Assembly: GCA_943788365.1 (NCBI GenBank)
Contig: CALSPZ010000001.1
Coordinates: 1,178,001 to 1,242,000, forward strand
DNA from: CAJQGY01 sp905478015
GTDB lineage: Bacteria; Pseudomonadota; Gammaproteobacteria; Magnimaribacterales; D2472
DNA length: 64,000 nt
Direction of reading: 5' to 3'
The first letter of the stretch is position 1; the number at the start of each line of letters is the position of its first letter. The notes beneath the pieces were generated by a model. The model was not told where the DNA came from. It searched no databases and was given only the letters and a program-made list of their open reading frames with translations. Below, one piece after another: positions 53,146-63,123 of this stretch. The translations under genes and the position numbers were made by a program.

Positions 53146-53169
53146 ATTAAGCTAATTTACGCTTAATAT
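53144..53169. promoter_or_regulatory. Inverted repeat overlapping the gyrA promoter
   Basis: ATATTAAGC (53144-53152) and GCTTAATAT (53161-53169) are perfect 9-base inverted arms separated by 8 bases. The repeat overlaps the predicted -10 and transcription start of gyrA. It could be an operator or a leader hairpin. No T-run follows directly, so it is not a typical terminator for the upstream gene. Confidence 0.5.
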
Positions 53170-53204
53170 ATTTAAGTTTTTTATACGATTATTGGACACT
53201 AAGA

Positions 53205-55760
53205 ATGACAGATTTTGCTAAAGAAATTATCCCTGTAAATATTGAAGATGAGCTTAAACAATCGTATTTGAGTTATGCGCTTAGTGTTATCCATGGAAGA
53301 GCTCTTCCCGATATTAGAGATGGATTAAAACCCGTACATAGAAGAATTTTATTTGCTATGTATGATTTAAAAAATTCATATAATAAACCTTACAAGAAAT
53401 CCGCCAGGGTTGTTGGTGATGTAATAGGTAAGTACCACCCGCATGGGGACTCTGCAGTTTATGATGCTATGGTAAGAATGGCTCAAGACTTTTCTTTGCG
53501 TTATACATTAGTGGAAGGCCAAGGTAACTTTGGCTCTATTGATGGCGATCCTCCTGCTGCTATGAGATATACAGAAGTTAGGATGGCAAAAATCACTGAC
53601 ATGATGCTCGGTGATCTAGAAAAAGAAACAGTTTCATTTTCACCAAACTATGACGGTAGTGAGTTCATACCTGATGTTCTACCTACTAAAATTCCAAACT
53701 TGCTAATAAATGGTTCTTCAGGAATAGCTGTGGGTATGGCAACAAATATTCCGCCTCATAACCTAAATGAAGTGATTACTGGCTGCATTAATCTTATCGA
53801 GGATCCGAATTTGTCTATTGATGATCTTATTAAGGATATCCCAGGCCCTGACTTTCCTACTGGAGGAACTATAGATGGTAGAGCTGGTATATACGAAGCA
53901 TACAAGACAGGTCGAGGAATTATTCATATTAGATCCAATACATCTATCGAAGAAGACAAATCAGGCAAGCAATCTCTGATAATTGATGAAATTCCGTTCA
54001 TGGTGAATAAAGCTCGCATGCTAGAGAAAATAGCAGAGCTTGTTAAAGAGAAAAAAATTGAAGGAATAACAGAGATAAGAGATGAGTCAGACAAAGACGG
54101 CTTAAGAGTTGTTATTGAGGTTAGGAAAGGTGACTCAGTTGAGGTTTTAGAAAATAACTTATTTGCACAGACTCAATTGGAACAATCCTTTGGTATTAAT
54201 TTAACCGTCCTTTCAAAAGGGCAACCAAAAGAAGTCAATCTTAAAGAAATCCTTGAAGCTTTTATTGATCATAGAAAAGATGTAATTATTAAAAGAACAA
54301 AATATGACCTTAGAAAAGCAAAAGATAGAGGTCATATTGTTGAAGGCTTGATGGTATCAATTGCTAATATTGATGAAGTTATTTCTATTATTAAAAAATC
54401 GAAAGATCCTAAAGTTGCTGCTGAGGAGTTATGTAAAAAACAATGGGATGCAGGACCACTATCAGCGATCCTAAAGAAAGTTGGTGAGGATGCCTGTAAG
54501 CCTGAAGATCTTCCAAAAGATGTAGGCATTAATGGTAAGAAGTACAAACTGTCAGCATTGCAAGCAAAGGCAATATTAGAGTTACGACTTGGTAGATTAA
54601 CAGGCTTAGAGCAAGACAATCTTAATAACGAATTCAATGACATTATTGCAAAGATTTTAGAGCTTCAAAATATCTTAGATGACAAGGCTACACTTAAAGC
54701 TCTAATTATTGATGAGTTAAATGATATAAAAAATAATTTTGGTGATGAAAGAAAGACTCTCATTAATGATACTAGAAGAGGGATCACTAATGAGGACTTA
54801 ATTCCAGAAGAAACAAGAGTATTAACTGTTTCAAGGAGCGGTTATGCAAAAACTCAACCACTTGATGAGTATCGTGAACAACGAAGAGGTGGTCAGGGCA
54901 AGGCAGCAGCTAGCGTTAAAGAAGAGGATCTTATTCAAAATCTTTATGTATTAAGTAGCCATGTTCAAATTCTTTGTTTTACTACAAAAGGAAAAGTTTT
55001 TTGGCTAAAGGTATACGAAATTCCAGTTGCATCAAGAATTTCTAAAGGAAGGCCTTTAGTTAATATGCTTAACCTTGATGATGATGAATCAGTCAGTGAA
55101 ATTCTCCCTGTAGAAGAGTTCTCTGAAGATAAGTTTATCTTCATGGCAACAAAAAAAGGAACAACTAAAAAAACTAACCTAAGCTTATTCGCAAAAAAAT
55201 ATAAGTCTGGTATTAAGGCAATTAATCTTGATGATGATGATGTTTTAATAGGAACTGCAATAACATCTGGAGATAATGAAATTCTTCTTGCTTCGTCCTC
55301 GGGAAAATTAATAAGATTTTCTGAATCACATGTAAGACCAATGGGGAGAACTGCTAGGGGAGTCAGAGGCATTACATTAAAGAAAGGTGAGAAATTAATA
55401 TCTTTAATGGTAGGTGACGAGACTAAAACTATTTTATGCGTATCTGAAAATGGTTACGGTAAAAAAACAAACCTAGATGACTTTCCTTCCCATAACAGAG
55501 GCGGTCAAGGTGTAATTTCTATGAAAACAAGTGATAGAAATGGATCAATGGTATCTTCAACACTGGTTGAAGACAATGATGGCATTATGTTGATCAGCGA
55601 CAAAGGAACTATGATAAGAACATCGGTAGAGCAAGTTCCAACTTTAAGCAGAAATACTCAAGGGGTTAAAATTATTACTCCAAAAGAAGGTGAAAAACTA
55701 ATTGAGTGTGTAACTATTCCTCAAGAGGAAGAAGATGTTGTTGAGGAACTAGAAAAATGA
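53205..55760 (+). CDS. gyrA: DNA gyrase subunit A (GyrA)
   Basis: The breakage-reunion subunit of gyrase, introducing negative supercoils with GyrB. The quinolone-resistance region has GDSAVYDAMVRMAQ with the wild-type Ser and Asp; the catalytic Tyr is in AAMRYTEVRM near residue 122. The GyrA box is QRRGGQG near residue 563, followed by the C-terminal beta-pinwheel repeats. Length is 851 residues (875 in E. coli). Its stop overlaps the serC start (ATGA), opening a long run of overlapping genes. Confidence 0.97.
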   Translation: MTDFAKEIIPVNIEDELKQSYLSYALSVIHGRALPDIRDGLKPVHRRILFAMYDLKNSYNKPYKKSARVVGDVIGKYHPHGDSAVYDAMVRMAQDFSLRYTLVEGQGNFGSIDGDPPAAMRYTEVRMAKITDMMLGDLEKETVSFSPNYDGSEFIPDVLPTKIPNLLINGSSGIAVGMATNIPPHNLNEVITGCINLIEDPNLSIDDLIKDIPGPDFPTGGTIDGRAGIYEAYKTGRGIIHIRSNTSIEEDKSGKQSLIIDEIPFMVNKARMLEKIAELVKEKKIEGITEIRDESDKDGLRVVIEVRKGDSVEVLENNLFAQTQLEQSFGINLTVLSKGQPKEVNLKEILEAFIDHRKDVIIKRTKYDLRKAKDRGHIVEGLMVSIANIDEVISIIKKSKDPKVAAEELCKKQWDAGPLSAILKKVGEDACKPEDLPKDVGINGKKYKLSALQAKAILELRLGRLTGLEQDNLNNEFNDIIAKILELQNILDDKATLKALIIDELNDIKNNFGDERKTLINDTRRGITNEDLIPEETRVLTVSRSGYAKTQPLDEYREQRRGGQGKAAASVKEEDLIQNLYVLSSHVQILCFTTKGKVFWLKVYEIPVASRISKGRPLVNMLNLDDDESVSEILPVEEFSEDKFIFMATKKGTTKKTNLSLFAKKYKSGIKAINLDDDDVLIGTAITSGDNEILLASSSGKLIRFSESHVRPMGRTARGVRGITLKKGEKLISLMVGDETKTILCVSENGYGKKTNLDDFPSHNRGGQGVISMKTSDRNGSMVSSTLVEDNDGIMLISDKGTMIRTSVEQVPTLSRNTQGVKIITPKEGEKLIECVTIPQEEEDVVEELEK

Positions 55761-56836
55761 GGAAATGGAATTTCTGTGCAGGCCCCGCAGTAATATCTGA
55801 AGAAGTTTTAAAAGAAGTGCAAAATGAACTTGTAGAGTGGGGAGACTCTGGCATGTCTATAATGGAGATGAGCCATAGATCATCAATATACGATCAGGTT
55901 GCTATTGAAGCAAAAAGTGATCTTGTTGATATTCTTTCAATCCCAGATACACATGATGTCTTGTTTTTACAAGGCGGAGCAACACAACAGTTTGCAACTA
56001 TTCCAATGAATTTTGCGAGCGATTCAAAAAAAGCTGATTATGTCCTTTCAGGAACTTGGTCTAAAAAATCAATAGCAGAGGCTTCTAAGTTAATAAACGT
56101 CAAAACTATTGCGTCATCAGAAAATAATGGGAGCTATACTAAAGCCCCTCATCCAGATTCTTGGAATATCTCCCCAGATTCCTCTTATGTTCATTATTGC
56201 CCTAATGAGACAATTCAAGGAGTCTCAATTCATAAAGCTCCAATAATTGATAAGCCTTTAATTGCAGATATGTCATCAGTAATTCTCAGCGAACCTCTTG
56301 ATGTATCAGACTTCTCTATGATTTATGCAGGAGCTCAGAAGAATATAGGCCCTGCTGGACTAACACTAGCAATCATAGAAAAGAGCTTTATGGAGCAAGA
56401 TAATAATAGCCTACCTAACATATTGAGGTATTCTCAGCATGCAGCTTCAGGCTCTATGTTGAATACACCGCCAACTTTTGCATGGTATATGGCTGGCAAA
56501 GTTTTTAAGTGGATAAAAAAATCTGGTGGATTAAATCACTTTAGAGAACAAAATCATCTAAAAGCAAAAACTTTGTATAACTATATTGATAGCTCGGATT
56601 TTTACTCTAACCCAGTAAGCGAAGAAAATAGATCTATTATGAACATACCATTCATACTTTCAGATTCAGAACTAGATAAGCTTTTTTTAGAGGAGTCAGA
56701 GGCTTGTGGCTTGTTAAATCTTAAAGGCCATAGATCGGTTGGAGGAATGAGAGCAAGTATATATAACGCTATGCCTATTGAAGGCATTCATGCGCTAATT
56801 GATTTCATGAAAGATTTTGAACAAAGAAACGGCTAA
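55757..56836 (+). CDS. serC: Phosphoserine aminotransferase (SerC)
   Basis: A PLP enzyme converting 3-phosphohydroxypyruvate to phosphoserine, and also serving pyridoxine synthesis. FCAGPAVISEEVLKE at the N-terminus, SHRSSIYDQVA, LFLQGGATQQFA and the PLP-lysine motif YAGAQKNIGPAGL near residue 195 are clear; the C-terminal GHRSVGGMRASIYNAM is also typical. Length is 359 residues. It is followed after 3 bases by pheA. Confidence 0.97.
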   Translation: MRKWNFCAGPAVISEEVLKEVQNELVEWGDSGMSIMEMSHRSSIYDQVAIEAKSDLVDILSIPDTHDVLFLQGGATQQFATIPMNFASDSKKADYVLSGTWSKKSIAEASKLINVKTIASSENNGSYTKAPHPDSWNISPDSSYVHYCPNETIQGVSIHKAPIIDKPLIADMSSVILSEPLDVSDFSMIYAGAQKNIGPAGLTLAIIEKSFMEQDNNSLPNILRYSQHAASGSMLNTPPTFAWYMAGKVFKWIKKSGGLNHFREQNHLKAKTLYNYIDSSDFYSNPVSEENRSIMNIPFILSDSELDKLFLEESEACGLLNLKGHRSVGGMRASIYNAMPIEGIHALIDFMKDFEQRNG

Positions 56837-56839
56837 TTT

Positions 56840-57925
56840 ATGAAAAAAAATAATCTAGATACTTTAAGAGAAAAAATTGACAAGATTGATAAAGACATTC
56901 TTAAGCTAATTCAAAAAAGAGGCAATCTAGCTATTAATGTTGGGGATATAAAATCTAATGACGAACCAGGAAAAACTTTATATAAGCCTGAAAGAGAGTC
57001 TAAAATCTTAAGAAGTGTTATTGAGGGTAATAGCGGACCTATTTCAAATGAAAGAATCCGAGTTATTTACAAAGAGCTAATATCAGCATGTCTTTCTTTA
57101 GAAGAGGGCCTCAAAGTAGGATATCTTGGGCCAGAGGGCACTCATTCTGAGGCTGCTGTTCTTAATCATTTTGGTTCTAAAATAAACAGACTCCCAAATT
57201 CAACGATTGATGACGTTTTTTACCAAGTATTAAATAAAGAAATAAACCTTGGTGTCGTTCCTGTAGAGAACTCGTCAGAGGGCGTTATCAATACAACTCT
57301 AAATTGTCTTGCAGATAACAAAGATATTTATATTACAGGTGAAATTTATTTAAATATAAACCATCAACTTGCTGGATCTAAAAAATTTAATGTTAAAGAT
57401 GCTATCGCTATAGCATCTCACCCTCAGGCACTAGGACAATGCAATAAATGGATAGAAAGAAATATTGGGTCTATAAAAAGATTAGAAATGTCGAGTTCAG
57501 CAGAGGCAGCAAAGTATGCAAAAGAAAACTCTAATATTTTATGCATAGTTAATCACCTTGCTGTTTCTAAATATAAGTTAAAAGTTATTAACGAAAATAT
57601 ACAAGACTACTCAGAAAACAAAACTAGATTTCTGGTTGTGGGAAGGGAAAAAGTTGGCAAAACAGGAAATGATAAAACTTCAATGTTAATCCAGACTGAA
57701 AATAACCCAGGAGCATTGCTTGGCGTTCTAAGCCCATTTGAAGAAAAAAATATTAACTTGAGTAAAATTGAAACAAGACCATCTAGAGATATAGCTAATT
57801 CTCATGATTTCTTTATTGACTGTGAAGGTCACCAATTAGACAGTAAATTAAAAACTGTAATTAAAAAAATTAAAGATTCAGGAGCATCAGTCCGCTTGCT
57901 TGGATCATACCCTGATTTTATATGA
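56840..57925 (+). CDS. pheA: Chorismate mutase/prephenate dehydratase (PheA)
   Basis: The bifunctional P-protein leading from chorismate to phenylpyruvate. An AroQ chorismate mutase domain occupies about residues 5-90 (LREKIDKIDKDILKLIQKRG), the dehydratase domain about 94-270 (GYLGPEGTHSEAAV and VPVENSSEGVINTT), and a C-terminal ACT domain contains NNPGALLGVLSPF and the Phe-binding KIETRPSR. Length is 361 residues. Feedback inhibition by phenylalanine is expected. It overlaps hisC by 4 bases. Confidence 0.97.
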   Translation: MKKNNLDTLREKIDKIDKDILKLIQKRGNLAINVGDIKSNDEPGKTLYKPERESKILRSVIEGNSGPISNERIRVIYKELISACLSLEEGLKVGYLGPEGTHSEAAVLNHFGSKINRLPNSTIDDVFYQVLNKEINLGVVPVENSSEGVINTTLNCLADNKDIYITGEIYLNINHQLAGSKKFNVKDAIAIASHPQALGQCNKWIERNIGSIKRLEMSSSAEAAKYAKENSNILCIVNHLAVSKYKLKVINENIQDYSENKTRFLVVGREKVGKTGNDKTSMLIQTENNPGALLGVLSPFEEKNINLSKIETRPSRDIANSHDFFIDCEGHQLDSKLKTVIKKIKDSGASVRLLGSYPDFI

Positions 57926-59022
57926 GCACCTTGTTTGAAAATTTAAATCATGGAATTAATGAACTCCATCCTTATGAGCCCGGAAGGTCAATTGAGGAAG
58001 TAGTTGCTGAATATAAGCCTGAGAGAGTGGTTAAACTAGCTTCAAATGAAAACCCCTTAGGCCCATCTCCAAGGGCGCTAGAGGCAATACAAAACTTTTC
58101 ATCAGATTTACATTTATATCCTGATGGAGATGCTTCAAAGCTCAAAGATTTACTCGCTGAAATGGAAGGAGTTGATTCTGACCAGCTAATTATTGGTAAT
58201 GGATCGAATGAAATTCTTGAACTAGCAGCAAGAGCATTTTTAAATAAAGATACAAGCGCCGTTATGTCTAAGCATGCATTTGCAGTATATAAAATAGTGA
58301 CCCAAGCATGCGGCTCAGAGATTGTTGAAGTTCCAATGAAAGAATGGACTCATGATTTAGATAAATTTCCAGATTATATAAAAAGCAATACCCGCATTTG
58401 CTTTATAGCCAACCCCAACAACCCTACTGGAACGTATAATTCACATAACGATTTTGTAAATATGATGAAGGAGATTCCATCGTCTGTTCTTGTTATTTTA
58501 GATTTAGCATATTTTGAGTATGTTGATAAAGATGACTATGTAGATACAAAGCTGCTTCTTAATCAGTTTCCAAACTTGCTAGTAACGAAAACCTTTTCAA
58601 AAATTCAAGGTCTTGCAAGCTTAAGAATTGGATATGGGCTGGGCTCTAAAAAAATTATGAAAATTTTTAATAAAATTAGACAACCTTTCAATACTAATTC
58701 TCTTGCTCAAGAAGCAGCATTCCATGCCATTAATGACAAAGAACACATTCAAAAAAGCATTGATTTAAATAACACTGAAAGAAAAAGAGTATCTTTTGAA
58801 CTAGAATCAATGGGTTTTAATTGCATACCATCACAAGGAAACTTTATTGCATTTAAAGGCAATTTTAATCCTATAGAAATCTTTACAGAACTTATGAAAC
58901 TAGGTGTTATTGTTAGACCAATCGCTCTATATGATATGCCTGAATATTTAAGAGTTACTATTGGCACTGAAAGTGAGAATAATTATTTCTTAGAAAAGGT
59001 TAGATTATTAACCAATGAATAA
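57922..59022 (+). CDS. hisC: Histidinol-phosphate/aromatic aminotransferase (HisC)
   Basis: A fold-type I PLP aminotransferase of 366 residues: LASNENPLGPSPRA near residue 40, NGSNEILELAAR, the substrate/PLP segment IANPNNPTGTYN, LDLAYFEY, and the PLP-lysine motif TKTFSKIQGLASLRIGYG. It is the hisC2-type copy common in the gyrA-serC-pheA-hisC-tyrA order, where it can serve in both histidine and aromatic amino acid synthesis. It overlaps tyrA by 8 bases. Confidence 0.94.
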   Translation: MSTLFENLNHGINELHPYEPGRSIEEVVAEYKPERVVKLASNENPLGPSPRALEAIQNFSSDLHLYPDGDASKLKDLLAEMEGVDSDQLIIGNGSNEILELAARAFLNKDTSAVMSKHAFAVYKIVTQACGSEIVEVPMKEWTHDLDKFPDYIKSNTRICFIANPNNPTGTYNSHNDFVNMMKEIPSSVLVILDLAYFEYVDKDDYVDTKLLLNQFPNLLVTKTFSKIQGLASLRIGYGLGSKKIMKIFNKIRQPFNTNSLAQEAAFHAINDKEHIQKSIDLNNTERKRVSFELESMGFNCIPSQGNFIAFKGNFNPIEIFTELMKLGVIVRPIALYDMPEYLRVTIGTESENNYFLEKVRLLTNE

Positions 59023-59860
59023 CGTACTTATTGTTGGGCTAGGGCTAATTGGAGGCTCTATCGCAAAAGCTTTAAAGGCTTCCAAAAATGATCTTAACGT
59101 TTATGGTTTTGATAAAAGCGAGGCCGTGTTAAAGGCTGCAATAGGTGATGAGACTATCAATAATTATATAAATATTGATGATGATTTTGACTCCATTAAA
59201 GACAATCAAATTGATTTCATAATAATTTGCACACCTTTATCAATCACTATAGAAATATTAGATCTACTAGAATCTAAAAGAATTTTTAATACCAACGTTA
59301 CGATCACAGAGGTCTCAAGCTCAAAACTTTTAATCGAAGAAAAATTTGGAAAATTAAAAAATGTGGTCTTATCTCACCCAATGACAGGATCTGATCAAGC
59401 AGGTTACCAGGCTTCCATAGAAAACCTTTTTCATAACAAAAAAGCAATTTTAATTAATTCAAATTATGCTGAAGAAGAGCATGTAAACAAAGTAGGTAAC
59501 TTTTGGAAACTTCTTGGAAGCAGCGTCTCATCAATGAGTGTTACAGAGCATGAAAGTGCAATGGCTTTTGCTAGTCACCTACCTCATTTAATTTCCTTTG
59601 CTTTAGTAAACTCAATTATGATCGAAGACGATATAAATATTAGCTCATTTGCAGCAGGTGGCTTGAAGGAATTTTTAAGAATTGCAGGATCAGATCCTAA
59701 AATGTGGGCAGATATATTCGCAAGTAATAAGCATGAAATCAGAAGATCAATAAAAAGTTTTAAGAATAGTCTTGATGTGCTTGAGCAAAAATTTTCAAAC
59801 GAGAGTGAATTGGAGCATGCAATCATGCAAATTAAAAAATATAAAGATAGCTCGTTTTGA
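59015..59860 (+). CDS. tyrA: Prephenate dehydrogenase (TyrA)
   Basis: Oxidatively decarboxylates prephenate (or arogenate) using NAD(P)+ on the way to tyrosine. The Rossmann loop VGLGLIGGSIAKAL is at about residues 6-19; SHPMTGSDQAGYQAS near residue 120 and FASHLPHLISFAL near residue 190 carry the substrate-binding His. Length is 281 residues, a stand-alone dehydrogenase without a mutase domain. Its TGA overlaps the TTG start proposed for aroA, the same tyrA-aroA linkage seen in Pseudomonas, where they are fused. Confidence 0.94.
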   Translation: MNNVLIVGLGLIGGSIAKALKASKNDLNVYGFDKSEAVLKAAIGDETINNYINIDDDFDSIKDNQIDFIIICTPLSITIEILDLLESKRIFNTNVTITEVSSSKLLIEEKFGKLKNVVLSHPMTGSDQAGYQASIENLFHNKKAILINSNYAEEEHVNKVGNFWKLLGSSVSSMSVTEHESAMAFASHLPHLISFALVNSIMIEDDINISSFAAGGLKEFLRIAGSDPKMWADIFASNKHEIRRSIKSFKNSLDVLEQKFSNESELEHAIMQIKKYKDSSF

Positions 59861-61172
59861 ATTTCTTAGCTAAACATTCTGCACAACTTAATGGGGAGGT
59901 TATATGTCCTGGAGATAAATCTATATCCCAAAGAATAGTAATGATAGCCTCTTATCTTAAATGCTGATATTAACATTACAGGATTTTTAAATGGTAATGA
60001 CCCACTCTCAACTGCAAATGCACTCAACCAAATAGGTGCTGGAATTAATATTGATGCACCAATGTAAGCATAACCAGGCGTGAAGGCGCATTAATTAGTT
60101 CTTCAAACACTATTGATTTAGGCAACTCTGGCACAGGAATCCGTCTGTTAATGGGATTTATCTCTGGTCTTGGTATCGAAGCGACCCTTACAGGCGATGA
60201 GTCTCTTATAAAAAGACCTATGAAGAGAGTTTCAATTCCACTATCTGAAATGGGCGCATTAATAACTACATCGGCATCAGGGACTCCTCCAATAAATGTT
60301 ATGACTGGAAGTCTGATTGACAATTTTGAATATGATATGCCTATTTCAAGTGCTCAAGTTAAATCTGCAATTTTGCTAGCTGGCTTGACGGCAAATAAAA
60401 AAGTTACTGTTGTAGAAAAAAAAATAACAAGAGACCACACCGAAAGGATGATTAATTTTTTTGGTGGTAATGTTGAGTGATTTCTGAAGGTGAGGGTAGA
60501 AGAATTACTCTTCACCCAACAAAACTTATCTCAAAAGATCACTACAAAGTTGCTGGAGACTTTTCCTCTGCTTCATTTCTAATAGTTGCCGGCCTTATAG
60601 CTAAAAACTCTGAAATCTTAATAAAAAATGTTGGATTAAATCAAACAAGGTCTGGATTACTATCTGTGTTAAAAAAGATGGGAGCAAACATACAAATATT
60701 GAATCAGAAAACTGAGTGTAACGAGGATGTAGGTGACTTACTTGTTAAATCTTCTGCATTACATGGTATTGAAATAGGTGGCGCAATCATTCCCAATATT
60801 ATCGATGAAATTCCAATTTTAAGTATTGCAGCCTCATGTGCTGAGGGCAAAACTACCATTAAGGATGCCAAAGAGCTTCGAGTGAAAGAGTCAGATAGAC
60901 TAGAAGCAATTGCATCTGGTTTAAAAGTACTTAATGTTCCTCATTATTTGTACGAAGATGGAATAGAAATTTCAGGGGTCAAGGAAATATTTCCAAGTGA
61001 TCAGCCTATAGATTCGTTTGATGATCACAGAATTGCAATGAGTTTTTTGATTTCCAGCCTAGTCAGCTCTAAAGATATTAAAGTTATGAACTGTGAAAAT
61101 ATTTATACATCATTCCCTAGTTTTTTTGATGAAATGAAAAAGATTGGTCTAAATATGGAGAGGTATGGATAA
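59857..61172 (+). CDS. aroA: EPSP synthase (AroA), broken by three frameshifts
   Basis: 3-phosphoshikimate 1-carboxyvinyltransferase. Translation from TTG 59857 gives the family start with PGDKSISQRIVMIAS. Three single-base shifts then break the frame: an extra base near 59959-59962 (the next part reads ADINITGFLNGNDPLSTANA), a missing base near 60062 (then VSITRREGALIS, LGNSGTGIRLLMG), and a missing base near 60477 (GGNVE joined to ISEGEGRRITLHP). The remaining parts include PNIIDEIPILSIAASCAEG, KESDRL and DDHRIAMSF. Rejoined length is about 438 residues, the normal size. An assembly error is more likely than a true pseudogene. Confidence 0.88.
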
Positions 61173-61818
61173 AATTATTACCATCGATGGTCCATCTGCA
61201 TCTGGGAAGGGTTCACTAACAAGATCTATTGCAGCAGAATTTAATTTTAATATTCTAGATAGTGGTTTGCTTTATAGAGCTTATGCATATTTTTACAAAA
61301 AAGAAGTTAATCTAAATAATATAGGCAAAAAAATAAGCGGTCTATCTTTCAGTTTTAATTCTGATGATGTTCAGATTTTTGATAATGCAGAAGAAATTAC
61401 ATCACTATTGAGATCAGAAAATACAGCTAAAGTTGCATCAGCATTAAGCTCAAAAAAAGAAACTAGAACAAACCTGCTTGATATACAAAGGTCATTTTAT
61501 AACGGAAAAGGCTTGGTTGCTGATGGAAGGGATATGGGAACTGTTGTATTTCCTAATGCAAGGTTAAAAATATTCTTAACAGCTTCAAGTGAAGTTAGAG
61601 CAAAAAGAAGGCATATAGAGTTGCAGAATCGTGGTCAAGAAGTTAATATGCGCGATCTGATTGAAGATATTGAAGAAAGGGATTTGAGAGACAGAACTAG
61701 AACATTATCTCCTTTGATTCCAGCAGAAGATTCAGTTGTAATTGACTCTTCATCAATGTCTCTTGACGAAGTACTGAGTTTTACTAAAAAGCTCGCAAAA
61801 AAGGAATTTGATAAATGA
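61165..61818 (+). CDS. cmk: Cytidylate kinase (Cmk)
   Basis: Phosphorylates CMP and dCMP with ATP. The P-loop ITIDGPSASGKGSLT is at about residues 4-18, SGLLYRAYAYF follows, DGRDMGTVVFP near residue 120 and the lid RAKRRHIEL near residue 147. Length is 217 residues (227 in E. coli). It overlaps aroA by 8 bases and rpsA by 4 bases, the common aroA-cmk-rpsA arrangement. Confidence 0.96.
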   Translation: MDKIITIDGPSASGKGSLTRSIAAEFNFNILDSGLLYRAYAYFYKKEVNLNNIGKKISGLSFSFNSDDVQIFDNAEEITSLLRSENTAKVASALSSKKETRTNLLDIQRSFYNGKGLVADGRDMGTVVFPNARLKIFLTASSEVRAKRRHIELQNRGQEVNMRDLIEDIEERDLRDRTRTLSPLIPAEDSVVIDSSSMSLDEVLSFTKKLAKKEFDK

Positions 61819-63123
61819 CAGAATCATTCTCAGCTTTACTTGATGAAAGTTTAAGCACACTTGATATGCAACCCGGTTCAATTGTTTCTGGGGTTGTGTT
61901 GGATGTCGATAATGACTGGGTAACAGTCCATGTCGGCTTAAAATCAGAAGGAGTAGTATCTCTTGATGAATTTAGAAACAATGAAGGCGAAGTAAGTATC
62001 GCTGTTGGAGATGAGGTAGAAGTAGCACTAGAGGCTGTTGAAGACGGCTATGGTGAAACAAGAATCTCAAGAGAAAAAGCCAGAAAAATATCCACATGGA
62101 AAATGCTTGAAGAAGCACTTGAAACTGGAGAATTTGTTACTGGTAAAATCCATAACAGAGTAAAAGGCGGCTTCGCAGTTGAAGTTGAAGTAGTAAAGGC
62201 TTTCTTACCTGGATCACTTGTAGATGTTAGGCCTGTAAAAGAGGCACCAGACATCGAAAATACAGTACAAGAATTCAAAGTAATCAAACTTGATTACAAA
62301 AGAAATAATGTTGTACTTTCTAGAAAGGCTGTTCTTGAAAAGAATAACTCAGCGGTAAAAGTTGAACTTCTTAAAAACTTAGAAGAAGGTCAAATAGTTA
62401 AAGGTATTGTAAAAAATATTACTGACTATGGAGCTTTTGTAGACTCTAGGTGGATTAGATGGCCTACTTCACATAACAGATATCTCTTGGTCAAGAGTTA
62501 CCAACCCTGCAGAAATGTTATCACTAGGTGATGAGATTGATGTGAAAGTTTTAAGTTTTGATAAAGAAAAATTAAGAGTATCACTTGGTCTCAAACAGAT
62601 TCAAAACGACCCTTGGGAAAATGTTGAAAGCAACTATGCTGTTGGTGGAGTATACGAAGCATCAGTTTCTAATATTACTGACTACGGTTGTTTTGCTCAG
62701 CTTGAAGAGGGAATTGAAGGTTTAATTCACTTATCTGAATTAGACTGGACAAGCAAGAACATACACCCTTCAAAAGTCGTTGAGATGGAGCAGAAGATTA
62801 AGGTAATGATTTTAGAAATAGACCATGAGAAAAGAAGAATTTCTCTAGGCCTTAAGCAAACAAAAGCAAATCCATGGACTGAGTTCTCTAATAAATATGC
62901 ATTAGGTGATAAAGTTGAAGGACAAATAAAATCTATTACTGATTTTGGTATTTTTGTTGGCCTTGAGGGTGATATTGATGGATTAATACATTTATCTGAT
63001 ATTTCAGATGCTGAAGATCCTAAAGATGCTCTTGATGAATTCAAGAAAGGCGACAAGCTTAATTGTTTAGTATTTGCAGTTGATGCAGATCGTGAAAGAA
63101 TTTCATTAAGATTAAGTGAGTAG
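61815..63123 (+). CDS. rpsA: 30S ribosomal protein S1 (RpsA), five S1 domains, one frameshift
   Basis: Binds mRNA and delivers it to the 30S subunit. MTESFSALLDESL matches the E. coli start. Five S1 domains can be read at about residues 20-87, 105-171, 192-258, 277-345 and 364-432; the protein then stops after ERISLRLSE, so the sixth domain of E. coli S1 is absent. A single extra T near 62445 shifts the frame in domain 3: YGAFVD should continue as LGGLDGLLHITD, which is found intact in the next frame. Rejoined length is about 436 residues. Its ATG overlaps the cmk stop, leaving no leader for the usual S1 autoregulation. Confidence 0.9.

Noticed and set aside
60045..60323. Minus-strand open frame inside aroA
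   Set aside because: It is the antisense of conserved AroA sequence and has no independent coding signals.
59857..61172. aroA as a true pseudogene
   Set aside because: Conserved motifs are intact in all segments, no internal deletion is present, and the rest of the shikimate pathway is complete, so decay is unlikely.
62442..62530. Programmed ribosomal frameshifting in rpsA
   Set aside because: There is no slippery heptamer or following hairpin, no family precedent, and comparable breaks occur in four other genes; a one-base sequencing error is simpler.
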